From Prevotella sp. (GTDB taxonomy: Bacteria > Bacteroidota > Bacteroidia > Bacteroidales > Bacteroidaceae): a stretch of 64,000 nucleotides of DNA. Location: NCBI GenBank assembly GCA_017417465.1, contig JAFPZD010000263.1:1-64000 (forward strand), read 5' to 3'. The notes beneath the pieces were generated by a model that saw nothing but the letters and a program-made list of their open reading frames with translations, was not told the DNA's origin and searched no databases. How positions within the stretch are numbered: position 1 is the first letter of the stretch; each line of letters begins with the position of its first letter. Of this stretch, positions 15,533-23,725 are shown piece by piece. A program made the position numbers and the translations under genes.

Positions 15533-18208
15533 ATGACCACTAACAACATCCTTCTCTCCATCTCCCTCCTGCTTCCCCTGAGTGCCGCCGCCCAGCAGCG
15601 CTCAACGTCGAGTCTTTTCCTGCAGACGCAGCCCAAGAGCGATGTCACCATGCCTTTCAGCATCAATGGCGAGGGTGTGCGCTATACCCCCACTTGGGGC
15701 CTCGACCAAGCATGGATGAATGAGCAGAACCTACGCAAGGGCATCAACCACATGGGCATCGACAATGTGCGCATTGGCCGTTCGGCTTTCCGTATAACGC
15801 AAGCACTGAACGACGACGGCACATTGGCCAGCGACCCTTCAGCCGCATTGCGCAGGCGTAGCGAAACCTTCGACATCGTAGGCAAGGAGCTGCCCTTGGT
15901 ACTCACCTGCGATCAGGAGGCAGGCACCGATGCGTCCTATCTCACCAATGGCAATGCCAACGTCAACCGCTGGGCTGCCATGATTGTCGCTCACGTCAAT
16001 TGGCTCAGGCAGAACACAAAGCATCCAGTTGTCGGTGTGTCACCCTTCAACGAGCCTGACTACTGGACGAAGGAGGAGGGTGCCAATGCCAGCATCCAGC
16101 GCAATGTCGCCAAGGCTCTGCGCGACAATTACCCGAATATGTCAGATGTCAACATCGTCGGTGGCAACACGCTCAACAATGACAAGGCCTGGACATGGTT
16201 CTCGATGGGCAAAGACTACTATGAGTGGGGCAACACCCACCAGCTGGCTGGCTCGTTCGCCAACTATGCCGACTACTACAAGCGGTTGGCCGACTTGGGT
16301 AAGGTGGGCTACAACGACGAGATGCACAATACGGCCGAGGCGATGGTGGGTCTGGAATATGGCATGACCGTCGGCATCTGGTGGGGCTTCGACAGCCGTA
16401 CGCGTGGCGAGTTCTGTGAGTTTAGCACCAATGGTGAGCGTATCGCATACGCTGAACATCGTAACAACTGGACCGCTGCCAGTGTCTATCGCCACGACGA
16501 TGGTCGGGTGAAGGCATTCATCGGCTCGTCAGAGCGCCAGGCCTACACCACGAAGTACCAGCTGCTGTCGCCCGACCGCGACCTCTACTTCGATGGTGAG
16601 GGACCGCTGCGCAGCTTCACAAGGGAGCTGCCTGGTGGCACGGGCTATCAGAACGGTCAGACCAATGCCGAGTGTGTTATCGACATCACCTGGGGTGAGG
16701 ATGTGCCCCGCGTGGCTGTCACCGATGGCATCTACCGCATTTATAATCGCGCCACCACATCGGTCATCAGCGACAATGGCAATGGCAACATCGTTGTCAA
16801 CCGTTTCAAGAACTCAACCGCCGACAACCAGCTGTGGAACGTGCATCGCTGTGACCCACGCATTGGCGGTGACTACAGCTTCTACGACATCGAGCTGGCC
16901 ACCAACAGCAAGCTGCGCATGAACGTGTTGAACTTCTCGACGCAGAGTGGTGCCAACGTCATGCCCTGGTCGGCTAACGACAAGCCCTCGAGCAACGAGC
17001 AGTGGTATCTGGAGTATGCCGGCGAAGGCTTCTGGTACATACGCAACCGCGAGTCGGCTCTCTACCTGACATCGACTGGCACGTCGACATCGAGTGCTGT
17101 GAATGTCAATCAGCAGGAACTGCTCGACGAATCCAAACGCAACCGACAGCAATGGCGTTTCCTGCCACAGGACGTTAACTACGATGCTGTTGCACCCGCC
17201 ACGCCGGAGGACCTGACAGCCAACAGCCATCTGGCTGCCGTCACCCTGGCATGGAATGAGGTCAGCGATGCCGACATAGCTGGTTACCACGTGCTGCGCG
17301 CAGAGGCCGCCAGTGGCGAGTGGAGTACCATTGCACGTGGCGTCACTGCCAACACGTTCACCGACAACACGTGCCGTCAGGGCACTGCCTACCAATACAA
17401 GGTGAAGGCTATCGACCAGGCGCAGAACCTGTCGGAGGCATCAGCCAACGTCGAGGCAACACCCTCGGGCGACCGTGGACTGGTGGCCTGCTGGACCATG
17501 GAAGGTACGCTCGACGACGCTTCTACTAACATGATGGATGCTGTCAGCAGCGATAGTCCTGCTTTTGTCGATGGACAGAAGGATGGCAGTCAGGCCCTGC
17601 AGCTCACGGGCAACAGCTTTGTGCAGCTGCCTTACGAGGTGGCCGATGCCGATGAGCTGACCCTCTGCGCATGGGTGCGCTGGAGTGGCGGATCGGCGTG
17701 GCAGCGCCTCTTCGACTTCGGCAATGGCACCTCGCAGTACCTGTTCCTGACGCCCAGCAATGGTAGCGTCATGCGCTTGGCCGTCAAGAACGGCAGTGAC
17801 GAGCAGACGCTCGATGCGCCCAAGCTCGAGGCCAATGTATGGAAGCATGTCGCCGTCAGCATCGGTAGTCTGCGCACCACTGTCTATGTCGATGGTGAGG
17901 AGGTGGCCAGTACGACGTCCATCACGCTGCGCCCATCCGACCTGCGCACAACGTTGAACTACGTCGGACGCAGTCAGTTCAGCAACGATCCCTATTTCCG
18001 GGGAGCCATCGACGAGCTGAGCATCTATAACTATGCGCTGAGCGCCGACGAGGTGCGTCAGGCCATGGAGGGCTCACTCTCAGGCATTGACGATGTGAAG
18101 TCTAACTCAGAACCAGCTTCCGACATTTATTCGCTGGATGGCCGGCGTCAGCCTGTTCCCCAGCGTGGTTTGAACATCATTGGCACTCGCAAAGTGCTGT
18201 TGAAATAG
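15533..18208 (+). CDS. Secreted glycoside hydrolase (clan GH-A-like) with ricin-, FN3- and LamG-like domains
   Basis: An 891-residue protein with a signal peptide (about 1-20, ending AAAQQ). The N-terminal 380 residues look like a (beta/alpha)8 glycanase, with candidate acid/base Glu174 in SPFNEPDYW and candidate nucleophile Glu263 in YNDEMHNTAEA. It is followed by a ricin-type lectin-like repeat region (about 400-545, with QLWNVHRC and QQWRFLP), a fibronectin-III domain (about 558-645), a LamG/concanavalin-like domain (about 650-845, with VACWTMEGTLDD and AIDELSIYNYALS) and an IYSLDGRRQP-type C-terminal tail. I could not assign a GH family. It is transcribed with the preceding hydrolase and the UxaA-like gene. 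Confidence 0.65.
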   Translation: MTTNNILLSISLLLPLSAAAQQRSTSSLFLQTQPKSDVTMPFSINGEGVRYTPTWGLDQAWMNEQNLRKGINHMGIDNVRIGRSAFRITQALNDDGTLASDPSAALRRRSETFDIVGKELPLVLTCDQEAGTDASYLTNGNANVNRWAAMIVAHVNWLRQNTKHPVVGVSPFNEPDYWTKEEGANASIQRNVAKALRDNYPNMSDVNIVGGNTLNNDKAWTWFSMGKDYYEWGNTHQLAGSFANYADYYKRLADLGKVGYNDEMHNTAEAMVGLEYGMTVGIWWGFDSRTRGEFCEFSTNGERIAYAEHRNNWTAASVYRHDDGRVKAFIGSSERQAYTTKYQLLSPDRDLYFDGEGPLRSFTRELPGGTGYQNGQTNAECVIDITWGEDVPRVAVTDGIYRIYNRATTSVISDNGNGNIVVNRFKNSTADNQLWNVHRCDPRIGGDYSFYDIELATNSKLRMNVLNFSTQSGANVMPWSANDKPSSNEQWYLEYAGEGFWYIRNRESALYLTSTGTSTSSAVNVNQQELLDESKRNRQQWRFLPQDVNYDAVAPATPEDLTANSHLAAVTLAWNEVSDADIAGYHVLRAEAASGEWSTIARGVTANTFTDNTCRQGTAYQYKVKAIDQAQNLSEASANVEATPSGDRGLVACWTMEGTLDDASTNMMDAVSSDSPAFVDGQKDGSQALQLTGNSFVQLPYEVADADELTLCAWVRWSGGSAWQRLFDFGNGTSQYLFLTPSNGSVMRLAVKNGSDEQTLDAPKLEANVWKHVAVSIGSLRTTVYVDGEEVASTTSITLRPSDLRTTLNYVGRSQFSNDPYFRGAIDELSIYNYALSADEVRQAMEGSLSGIDDVKSNSEPASDIYSLDGRRQPVPQRGLNIIGTRKVLLK

Positions 18209-18259
18209 TCCATTTCAAATCTATTACTCCCATCAACTTCCATTAACTTCCCCAAAATC

Positions 18260-19768
18260 ATGCAAACTACATTCTTGAAAATTAATCCCGCCGACTCCGT
18301 CGTGGTCTGTCTCCAGCCGAAGCAGGCCGGCGACGTCATCGAGGTCGATGGCAAGCATGTAACGCTCCGTCAGGACACACCTGCCGGGCATAAAGTGCTC
18401 ATCAAAGATGTTCGTCAGGGTGACGACATCATCAAGTATGGCTATCCCATAGGTCACGCCCTCGAGGACATGAAGGCAGGTGACTGGGTGAACGAGCATA
18501 ACCTGAAAACCAATCTGAAGGGCACGCTGGAATACACCTATGCCCCGGTTGACGAGCAGCTTGCCATCCCGGTTGAGAACCGCACCTTCAAGGGTTTCGT
18601 CCGTAATAATGGTGACGTCGGCGTGCGCAACGAGATATGGATTGTGCCCACCGTGGGCTGCGTCAACGGCATCGCCGAACGCTTGGCAAACCAGTTCTCC
18701 AAGGAGATTGGTCTCGACGATCAATCTCAAAATAACATCGACGCCGTCCATGCCTGGCATCACAACTACGGTTGCTCGCAGCTCAGTGGCGACCATGAGA
18801 ACACACGCAAGGTGCTGCGCGACCTGGTGCTGCACCCCAATGCCGGTGGCGTGCTCGTGTTAGCGCTGGGGTGTGAGAACAACCAGCCCGACGAGTTTAT
18901 GAAGCTGCTGGGCGACTATGACCACGACCGCATACGCCTGCTTGTCACACAGCAGGTCGATGGTGATGAGGTGGAAGCTGGCATGGCTATCTTACGCGAT
19001 ATATATAGGTTCGCGCGCGAAGACCGTCGTACCGATGTGCCCGTCAGTCGTCTGCGCGTCGGCTTGAAGTGTGGCGGTAGTGACGGCTTCAGTGGCATCA
19101 CCGCTAACCCGCTGGTGGGCGAGTTCAGCGACTGGCTGGTGGCACAGGGTGGAACGAGCGTGCTCACTGAGGTGCCCGAGATGTTTGGTGCCGAGACCAT
19201 CCTGATGAACCGTTGCGAGACACGCGAACTGTTCGAGCAGACGGTCTCGATGATTAATAACTTTAAGGAGTACTTCTTGTCGCATGGTGAGCCCGTAGGT
19301 GAAAACCCGTCGCCTGGCAACAAGGCTGGCGGCATCTCAACACTTGAGGACAAGGCGCTCGGTTGCACACAGAAGTGTGGTCGCGCCCCTGTCAGTGGCG
19401 TCATGGAGTATGGCGACCGCTTGGAACATAATGGGCTGAACCTCTTGTCGGCACCAGGCAACGACCTTGTTGCTGCTACCGCACTGGCTTCCTGTGGCTG
19501 CCACATCGTGCTGTTCACCACGGGCCGTGGCACGCCTTTCGGCACCTTCGTTCCCACGATGAAGATTGCTACCAACCCCACGTTGGCACAGCGCAAACCT
19601 CAGTGGGTCGACTTCAACGCTGGCCAGCTCGTCACCGGACGTACCATGAAAGAGCTTGTACCTGAGTTCATCGACAAGGTGCTCAGCGTGGCCAGTGGCG
19701 AGCTTGCTCGTAACGAGGAGAATGGCTACCGTGAGATTTCAATCTTCAAGAACGGAGTAACATTGTAG
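18260..19768 (+). CDS. uxaA: Altronate dehydratase (UxaA family)
   Basis: A 502-residue protein with the two parts of UxaA: an N-terminal SAF-like domain (about 8-85, KVLIKDVRQGDDIIKYGYPI) and the large UxaA/GarD domain with FVRNNGDVGVRNEIWIVPT, HNYGCSQL, LKCGGSDGFSGITANP and the late ASCGCHIVLFTTGRG segment. UxaA converts D-altronate to 2-keto-3-deoxygluconate in galacturonate breakdown; a related sugar-acid substrate cannot be excluded. It follows two secreted hydrolases in the same direction, so the operon may join extracellular depolymerisation to uronate catabolism. The pectate lyase at 58985 fits the same diet. The 51-nt gap before it is CCATTAACTTCC-like short repeats. Confidence 0.85.
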   Translation: MQTTFLKINPADSVVVCLQPKQAGDVIEVDGKHVTLRQDTPAGHKVLIKDVRQGDDIIKYGYPIGHALEDMKAGDWVNEHNLKTNLKGTLEYTYAPVDEQLAIPVENRTFKGFVRNNGDVGVRNEIWIVPTVGCVNGIAERLANQFSKEIGLDDQSQNNIDAVHAWHHNYGCSQLSGDHENTRKVLRDLVLHPNAGGVLVLALGCENNQPDEFMKLLGDYDHDRIRLLVTQQVDGDEVEAGMAILRDIYRFAREDRRTDVPVSRLRVGLKCGGSDGFSGITANPLVGEFSDWLVAQGGTSVLTEVPEMFGAETILMNRCETRELFEQTVSMINNFKEYFLSHGEPVGENPSPGNKAGGISTLEDKALGCTQKCGRAPVSGVMEYGDRLEHNGLNLLSAPGNDLVAATALASCGCHIVLFTTGRGTPFGTFVPTMKIATNPTLAQRKPQWVDFNAGQLVTGRTMKELVPEFIDKVLSVASGELARNEENGYREISIFKNGVTL

Positions 19769-19777
19769 AAACTCCCA

Positions 19778-20551
19778 ATGCTCATTACCACGCGCAATTT
19801 CCTGAAGCTTCTCAGGGCAGGTGCTTTCGGCGAGGAATCGTCCATCGAACCCATGTCGGCATGGAAGTGGCAGCAGACCTACCAGCTGTCACTGCTCCAT
19901 GGCGTGGGCCATATTGCCTGGCAGGGCGTCGTACGGCTTCATGAACAGTTCTTCATGCAGCTGCCCGACGACCTGCGCCAGCAGTGGCAACAGGTGAAAG
20001 CACCCGTGGAGGGCACGCCCGTTGAGAGCAAGAAGTTGCGGCGTATCCTCGAGGATACGGGCTACACGTCGACGGCCTATGAGTTGCTCTGTCAGCAGTA
20101 CCACGTGGCACACCATTTCCTGAACGATGGCTTGTTCCTGCATGACCTGATCAGGATGGGGCAGTTCGTACGGCAACATTCCGATGACATCGAGTTCGAG
20201 CTGCTGTTGCGTTGGCAACGACAGTTAGGACTGGGACGCCTGACTGAGTTTGAGAACCTGCTGCTTGTGGAGCTGCTTGGATTCTTGCCTGACGAGTTGC
20301 TCCCACAGGAAACTGCCACCGATCGCCGTCTGCTACGCTATGTCATCAGAGATCTTGGCGACCTGTCGCGGCCACGGTCCACACAGTGGGCTTTCGAACA
20401 GTCTGGCGACATCTTTGTACATGCCAGCAATTCGTCGGCAATGCTCTGGCAGGCACGTCGCTCCATGCACTATTTCCGCTATTGTCCTGCGGAAAGTGTC
20501 ACTAACATCCTCACTTCCTTTGCCCGTTCACTTTCACAGATCGAAGAATAA
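19778..20551 (+). CDS. Protein of unknown function
   Basis: A 257-residue cytoplasmic protein lacking a signal peptide or membrane segment, rich in Gln, Trp, His and Leu, and predicted mostly helical. Features include WKWQQTYQLSLLHGVGHIAW (about 28-47) and a C-terminal SMHYFRYCPAESVTNIL. It lies 9 bp after uxaA and is probably its cotranscribed partner. I do not recognise the family. The HGVGHIAWQG region recalls large nucleotidyltransferase-like proteins, but no catalytic motif is visible. Confidence 0.6.
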   Translation: MLITTRNFLKLLRAGAFGEESSIEPMSAWKWQQTYQLSLLHGVGHIAWQGVVRLHEQFFMQLPDDLRQQWQQVKAPVEGTPVESKKLRRILEDTGYTSTAYELLCQQYHVAHHFLNDGLFLHDLIRMGQFVRQHSDDIEFELLLRWQRQLGLGRLTEFENLLLVELLGFLPDELLPQETATDRRLLRYVIRDLGDLSRPRSTQWAFEQSGDIFVHASNSSAMLWQARRSMHYFRYCPAESVTNILTSFARSLSQIEE

Positions 20552-20570
20552 TCGCTTCTGTTGAAAGGGA

Positions 20571-20683
20571 AAGTCCTCTCCTAGAAGTCTGCCAGTCCTC
20601 TCGGAGAAGTCTACCAGTCATCTCGGAGAAGTCTCCCAGACCTCTCGGAGAAGTCTGCCAGTCCTCTCGGAGCAAAGTTTCCC
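20571..20683. repeat. 22-bp tandem array, about 5 units
   Basis: Degenerate copies of AGTCCTCTCGGAGAAGTCTG (unit 22 bp), ending in a partial copy. Each unit contains the small palindrome TCTCGGAGA. It lies between convergent genes, downstream of the unknown gene and beyond the LRR-gene terminator. A 73-codon minus-strand ORF through it (repeating REDWQTS) is an artefact of the repeat. Confidence 0.8.
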
Positions 20684-20696
20684 CCTTGTAAATGCA

Positions 20697-20733
20697 CAAA
20701 AAATGGACGGCCACACTAAGCACGCCGTCCATT
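20697..20733 (-). terminator. Rho-independent terminator of the LRR-dockerin gene
   Basis: Perfect 10-bp stem AATGGACGGC / GCCGTCCATT (20702-20711 and 20724-20733) with a T-run on the minus strand, located just after the stop codon of the minus-strand gene. Confidence 0.8.
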
Positions 20734-20753
20734 CTAGTTGTTATGACAGGAAA

Positions 20754-22487
20754 TCATTTGCCAGCCATAATGTTGGTGATGGAAACGATGTCGCCGATTC
20801 CTACCTCGTTGTCACCATTCACATCACCACGGCTGACGATGTCTGTGTCAGTCTCCAAGCCAGCCATAATGTTGGTGATAGCCACAATGTCGCCGATGCC
20901 AATCTCACCATCGCCGTTCACGTCACCAGCCTTGTAGCTGATCACGATTGTGTAAGAGACAGCGGCAGGCGCCAAGCGGTAGTCGGTGGCAGCACCAGTG
21001 ACGGTAATCATTGCCGAGCCTACGCCAACGACTGTCAGCTCGCCAGTCTCAGCATTCACCTTTACGACGTCCTCGTTGCTCGATGTCCATGTCAGCTTGC
21101 CGTCATAGTCCTGCGAACGGGTCACGGTGGGAGTCGCAGGGGCTGGCTCGCCGTACTTTCCCTCTACGCGACTATCAGAAAGGCGGATGAAGGCCTGATG
21201 CTTGGTCCATGATGTGACGTTCAGCGTCACAGGCAAGTTGTTGTCCTTCGAATTATCCTCCATCCAGGGATAAGGCCACTTTGTATCGTACTCGTAGCCG
21301 CAGTCACTGCCCACAAGGTTGGGCGCATCGAGGCCGTTGTCGTAGAACACGAAGTAGCGAATGCCATCGACAAACACTTCCTTCGGCGTCTGAGCGATGC
21401 CCTTGGCACGCAGGTTCAGCACGCGACTAACATCCAGACGCTCATGCACCCGCAGACCAACCTCCGTAGGCGAGAGCTTCACGGCCTGTACCGTGGGCTG
21501 CTGGTTGTCGAGCCTTAGCATGTTATCGTCAGAATTGCCTTTCACCACGTCTTTCAGGTCGAGCCACATCAGGCGGTTGTTAAATGCCTGCACCTGACCG
21601 AGTACCGGACAGTTGTCGGCGATGAGCATCTGCAGCTTGTTGTTCTCGCAGTTAATGGCTCTGAGCTCAGGATTGTTCGTCAGATAAAGCGTGCCCAGCA
21701 CATTCTGGTCGCAAGTGATGTCGTTAAACTCTGTGCAGTCGTCGATGGTAATCGTCGTGATGTCGTTGTTCAGCATCATCAGTGTGCGGACGATGGGCAG
21801 ATGCTTTATCGTGAGCGTGCGGATGGTGGTATAGCGGATGTCGATGTTCTCCAAGGCATCACAGTTCTGCAGGTTCAGTGAGTTCAACTGGTCCAACACG
21901 TCCTCTCCGCCCATAATGCCGATGGCCTGAATGGCGGGATGGTTGCTGAAGTCGAGGTCGGTGATGCCCGTATGCTGCAACCATAATCCTATCAGGTTAG
22001 GCAACCGGCTGACGTCAAGCGATGTCAGTTTCGGGGTACTGTTCAGACTGATTTGTTTGACGCTGGCAGGCAGCGACAGTGACTGGACATTGGGGCAGAG
22101 CGTTAGTTCTAAGTCCGTAAACATCGTGTTCTTGCTAAAATCCAGAGCCGTGACGCCGTTGCAATCCATTAACGAAAATCGATAGAGCTTGGGGAACACG
22201 CTGGGGTCAATCTCCTGGATGCTTTCCTCCTCGGAATAGCCCCACAGGTGGAGTTCCTCCAGGTTCGTGAAATGCTCGGCACCCTTCAGGTTCAGTATGC
22301 CACCAGCATTGATGCTCCAAATAGTGGCCAGTTCCGCGTCGCTCAGCGTGCCGTTGCCGTCCTCATCGTACTGTGATGCATAGTTGCGCAGGTTCTCGTC
22401 GGGGAAGTTCGCCTCGTTGATCACCACGCTGGCCTGCGTTGTCATCATGGCGAAGGCTAACGCTGCTAAAATCGTTAATCTTTTCAT
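20754..22487 (-). CDS. Secreted leucine-rich-repeat protein with Big-2-like and dockerin-like domains
   Basis: A 577-residue exported protein, signal peptide about 1-19. It begins with an EF-hand-like segment YDEDGNGTLSDAEL (about 40-53), continues with irregular leucine-rich repeats (about 65-340), a bacterial Ig-like Big-2 region around WTSSNEDVVKVNAETG (about 460-475), and ends with two dockerin/F-hand calcium repeats DVNGDGEIGIGDI and DVNGDNEVGIGDI. In Bacteroidales such C-terminal paired repeats are common on cell-surface or secreted proteins and need not mean a cellulosome. The shorter of two nearby starts was chosen (MKRLTILAAL). It is monocistronic with its own promoter and terminator. 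Confidence 0.8.
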   Translation of the reverse strand: MKRLTILAALAFAMMTTQASVVINEANFPDENLRNYASQYDEDGNGTLSDAELATIWSINAGGILNLKGAEHFTNLEELHLWGYSEEESIQEIDPSVFPKLYRFSLMDCNGVTALDFSKNTMFTDLELTLCPNVQSLSLPASVKQISLNSTPKLTSLDVSRLPNLIGLWLQHTGITDLDFSNHPAIQAIGIMGGEDVLDQLNSLNLQNCDALENIDIRYTTIRTLTIKHLPIVRTLMMLNNDITTITIDDCTEFNDITCDQNVLGTLYLTNNPELRAINCENNKLQMLIADNCPVLGQVQAFNNRLMWLDLKDVVKGNSDDNMLRLDNQQPTVQAVKLSPTEVGLRVHERLDVSRVLNLRAKGIAQTPKEVFVDGIRYFVFYDNGLDAPNLVGSDCGYEYDTKWPYPWMEDNSKDNNLPVTLNVTSWTKHQAFIRLSDSRVEGKYGEPAPATPTVTRSQDYDGKLTWTSSNEDVVKVNAETGELTVVGVGSAMITVTGAATDYRLAPAAVSYTIVISYKAGDVNGDGEIGIGDIVAITNIMAGLETDTDIVSRGDVNGDNEVGIGDIVSITNIMAGK

Positions 22488-22518
22488 ACCATTCATGCAT
22501 TTTAATGTTTAGATGGTG

Positions 22519-22526
22519 CAAAGGTA
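22519..22526 (-). promoter_or_regulatory. -7 promoter box of the LRR-dockerin gene
   Basis: TACCTTTG on the minus strand, 31 nt before the ATG at 22487. No good -33 TTTG is seen at 20 nt. Confidence 0.55.
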
Positions 22527-22627
22527 CGAAAAAAATTCTTATTATCCTTCACAATGCGTGTCTTTTTGCTGTTTCATGACTAAAATTGCTCAATTTATGC
22601 TTTGGGTGCAAAAAAACTTCCGAATTG

Positions 22628-22659
22628 TTTGCGTGGTTCGCAAAAAAGTTGTACTTTTG
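22628..22659 (+). promoter_or_regulatory. Promoter of the aromatic amino acid operon
   Basis: TTTG (22628-22631), 20-nt spacer, TACTTTTG (22652-22659). Transcription should start near 22665, giving a leader of about 200 nt before the first enzyme gene and only about 20 nt before the leader-peptide ATG. Confidence 0.8.
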
Positions 22660-22684
22660 CAGGCGAAAATAGATTCCAGAGGAT

Positions 22685-22732
22685 ATGAAACAGTACGCTT
22701 CTTACTACTACTTCTATTTTTACTTCGCATAA
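22685..22732 (+). CDS. Tyr/Phe-rich leader peptide
   Basis: A 15-codon ORF encoding MKQYASYYYFYFYFA. Nine of 15 residues are aromatic (six Tyr, three Phe), with eight consecutive aromatic codons (22703-22726). It sits right after the promoter, 138 nt upstream of prephenate dehydratase, and is followed immediately by mutually exclusive hairpins and an intrinsic terminator. The arrangement is that of PheL/PheM-type leader peptides: scarcity of charged tRNA-Tyr or tRNA-Phe would stall the ribosome on the aromatic run and relieve termination. The peptide itself probably has no function. GAGG at 22679-22682, three bases before the ATG, may serve as a weak ribosome site. Confidence 0.85.
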   Translation: MKQYASYYYFYFYFA

Positions 22733-22792
22733 AAATGTGAAGCGGTAGGTAGCGTATATATAGTAAACGATAAGCATAAGCCCCGCTTCACA
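22723..22792 (+). promoter_or_regulatory. Attenuator: alternative hairpins 1:2 and 2:3
   Basis: Segment 1 (CTTCGCAT, 22723-22730, last leader codons) can pair with segment 2 (ATGTGAAG, 22735-22742) with one G-U pair. Segment 2 extended (TGTGAAGCGG, 22736-22745) is a perfect 10-bp complement of segment 3 (CCGCTTCACA, 22783-22792), which is also the left arm of the terminator. A ribosome stalled on the Tyr/Phe codons would cover segment 1 and free segment 2 for the antiterminator 2:3. A ribosome reaching the stop codon would cover segment 2 and let the terminator form. Pairing is read from the sequence; the mechanism is inferred from proteobacterial attenuators. Confidence 0.8.
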
Positions 22793-22814
22793 GAGTGTGA
22801 AGGCGGGGCTTTTT
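22778..22814 (+). terminator. Attenuator terminator upstream of pheA
   Basis: G/C-rich stem AAGCCCCGCTTCAC (22778-22791) with GTGAAGGCGGGGCTT (22797-22811), one bulged G, five-nt loop, followed directly by a T-run. It lies before the operon, so it must be conditional for the genes to be expressed. Confidence 0.9.
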
Positions 22815-22870
22815 AAGTGAAGAGTGAAGAGTGAAAAAGTGAAGACTGACAAAAGTATAATCGCAATAAT

Positions 22871-23713
22871 ATGAAACGAATAGCGATACAAGGCATTACG
22901 GGCTCGTTCCACGACATTGCCGCCCATCAGTTCTATGAGGGTGAACAGCTGCAGCTCATCTGCTGCAGCACCTTCGAGCAGGTGTTCGTCGAGATGAAGG
23001 CCGACCCCACGGTTATCGGCATGACGGCTATTGAGAACACCATCGCCGGCTCGCTGCTCCACAACTACGACCTGTTGCGCGAGAGCGGGGCAACGGTGGT
23101 GGGTGAGCACAAGCTACACATCACGCACTGCATCTGCTGTCTGCCCGACGACTCGTGGGAGACGGTCACTGAGGTGCACTCGCATCCCGTAGCCCTGATG
23201 CAGACGCGCCACTACTTAGAGGCTCATCCGAAGCTGCGCATCATTGAAACCGACGACACGGCGGGAGCTGCCAAGATGATTGCCGAGGGTGGTCACCGCG
23301 GATGGGCTGCCATCTGCCATGCGGAGGCTGCCCGCCTCTATGGCCTCAAGGTGCTGGAAGATGGCATCGAGGACAACAAGCACAACTTCACCCGTTTCCT
23401 CATTTGCAGTTCTCCTCAGAAAGCCGACATGCTGCGTCCGCTGACAGAGACCAACAAGTCGAGCATCGTCTTTTCACTGCCTCATGAGGAGGGCTCGCTC
23501 TCGCAGGTGCTCAGCATCCTGTCGTTCTACAAGATGAACCTCACCAAGATTCAGTCGTTGCCTATCATCGGTCACGAGTGGGAATATCTGTTCTACATCG
23601 ATGTGACCTACGACAACCTGACGCGCTACCGCCAGTCGATAGATGCCATCATTCCCTTAACACGCGAATTGCGCATCCTTGGAGAATATAAAAGCCACAC
23701 ACCCCAACATTAA
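22871..23713 (+). CDS. pheA: Prephenate dehydratase
   Basis: Converts prephenate to phenylpyruvate on the phenylalanine branch. A 280-residue monofunctional enzyme: the prephenate dehydratase domain (about 3-182) has VIGMTAIENTIAGSL and the catalytic-site motif NFTRF (Thr174-Arg175-Phe176). The C-terminal ACT regulatory domain (about 197-275) carries LTKIQSLP in the place where many homologues have a Phe-binding ESRP motif. Chorismate mutase activity is supplied by the DAHP synthase fusion two genes downstream. It is the first enzyme gene after the attenuator. A short-repeat array GTGAAGAGTGAAGAGTG (22817-22833) separates the terminator from the start codon. Confidence 0.95.
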   Translation: MKRIAIQGITGSFHDIAAHQFYEGEQLQLICCSTFEQVFVEMKADPTVIGMTAIENTIAGSLLHNYDLLRESGATVVGEHKLHITHCICCLPDDSWETVTEVHSHPVALMQTRHYLEAHPKLRIIETDDTAGAAKMIAEGGHRGWAAICHAEAARLYGLKVLEDGIEDNKHNFTRFLICSSPQKADMLRPLTETNKSSIVFSLPHEEGSLSQVLSILSFYKMNLTKIQSLPIIGHEWEYLFYIDVTYDNLTRYRQSIDAIIPLTRELRILGEYKSHTPQH

Positions 23714-23725
23714 TAACACGAAACT

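Noticed and set aside
22513-22740. 75-codon plus-strand ORF over the aromatic-operon leader
   Set aside because: It begins upstream of the promoter boxes and is in a different frame from the aromatic leader peptide.
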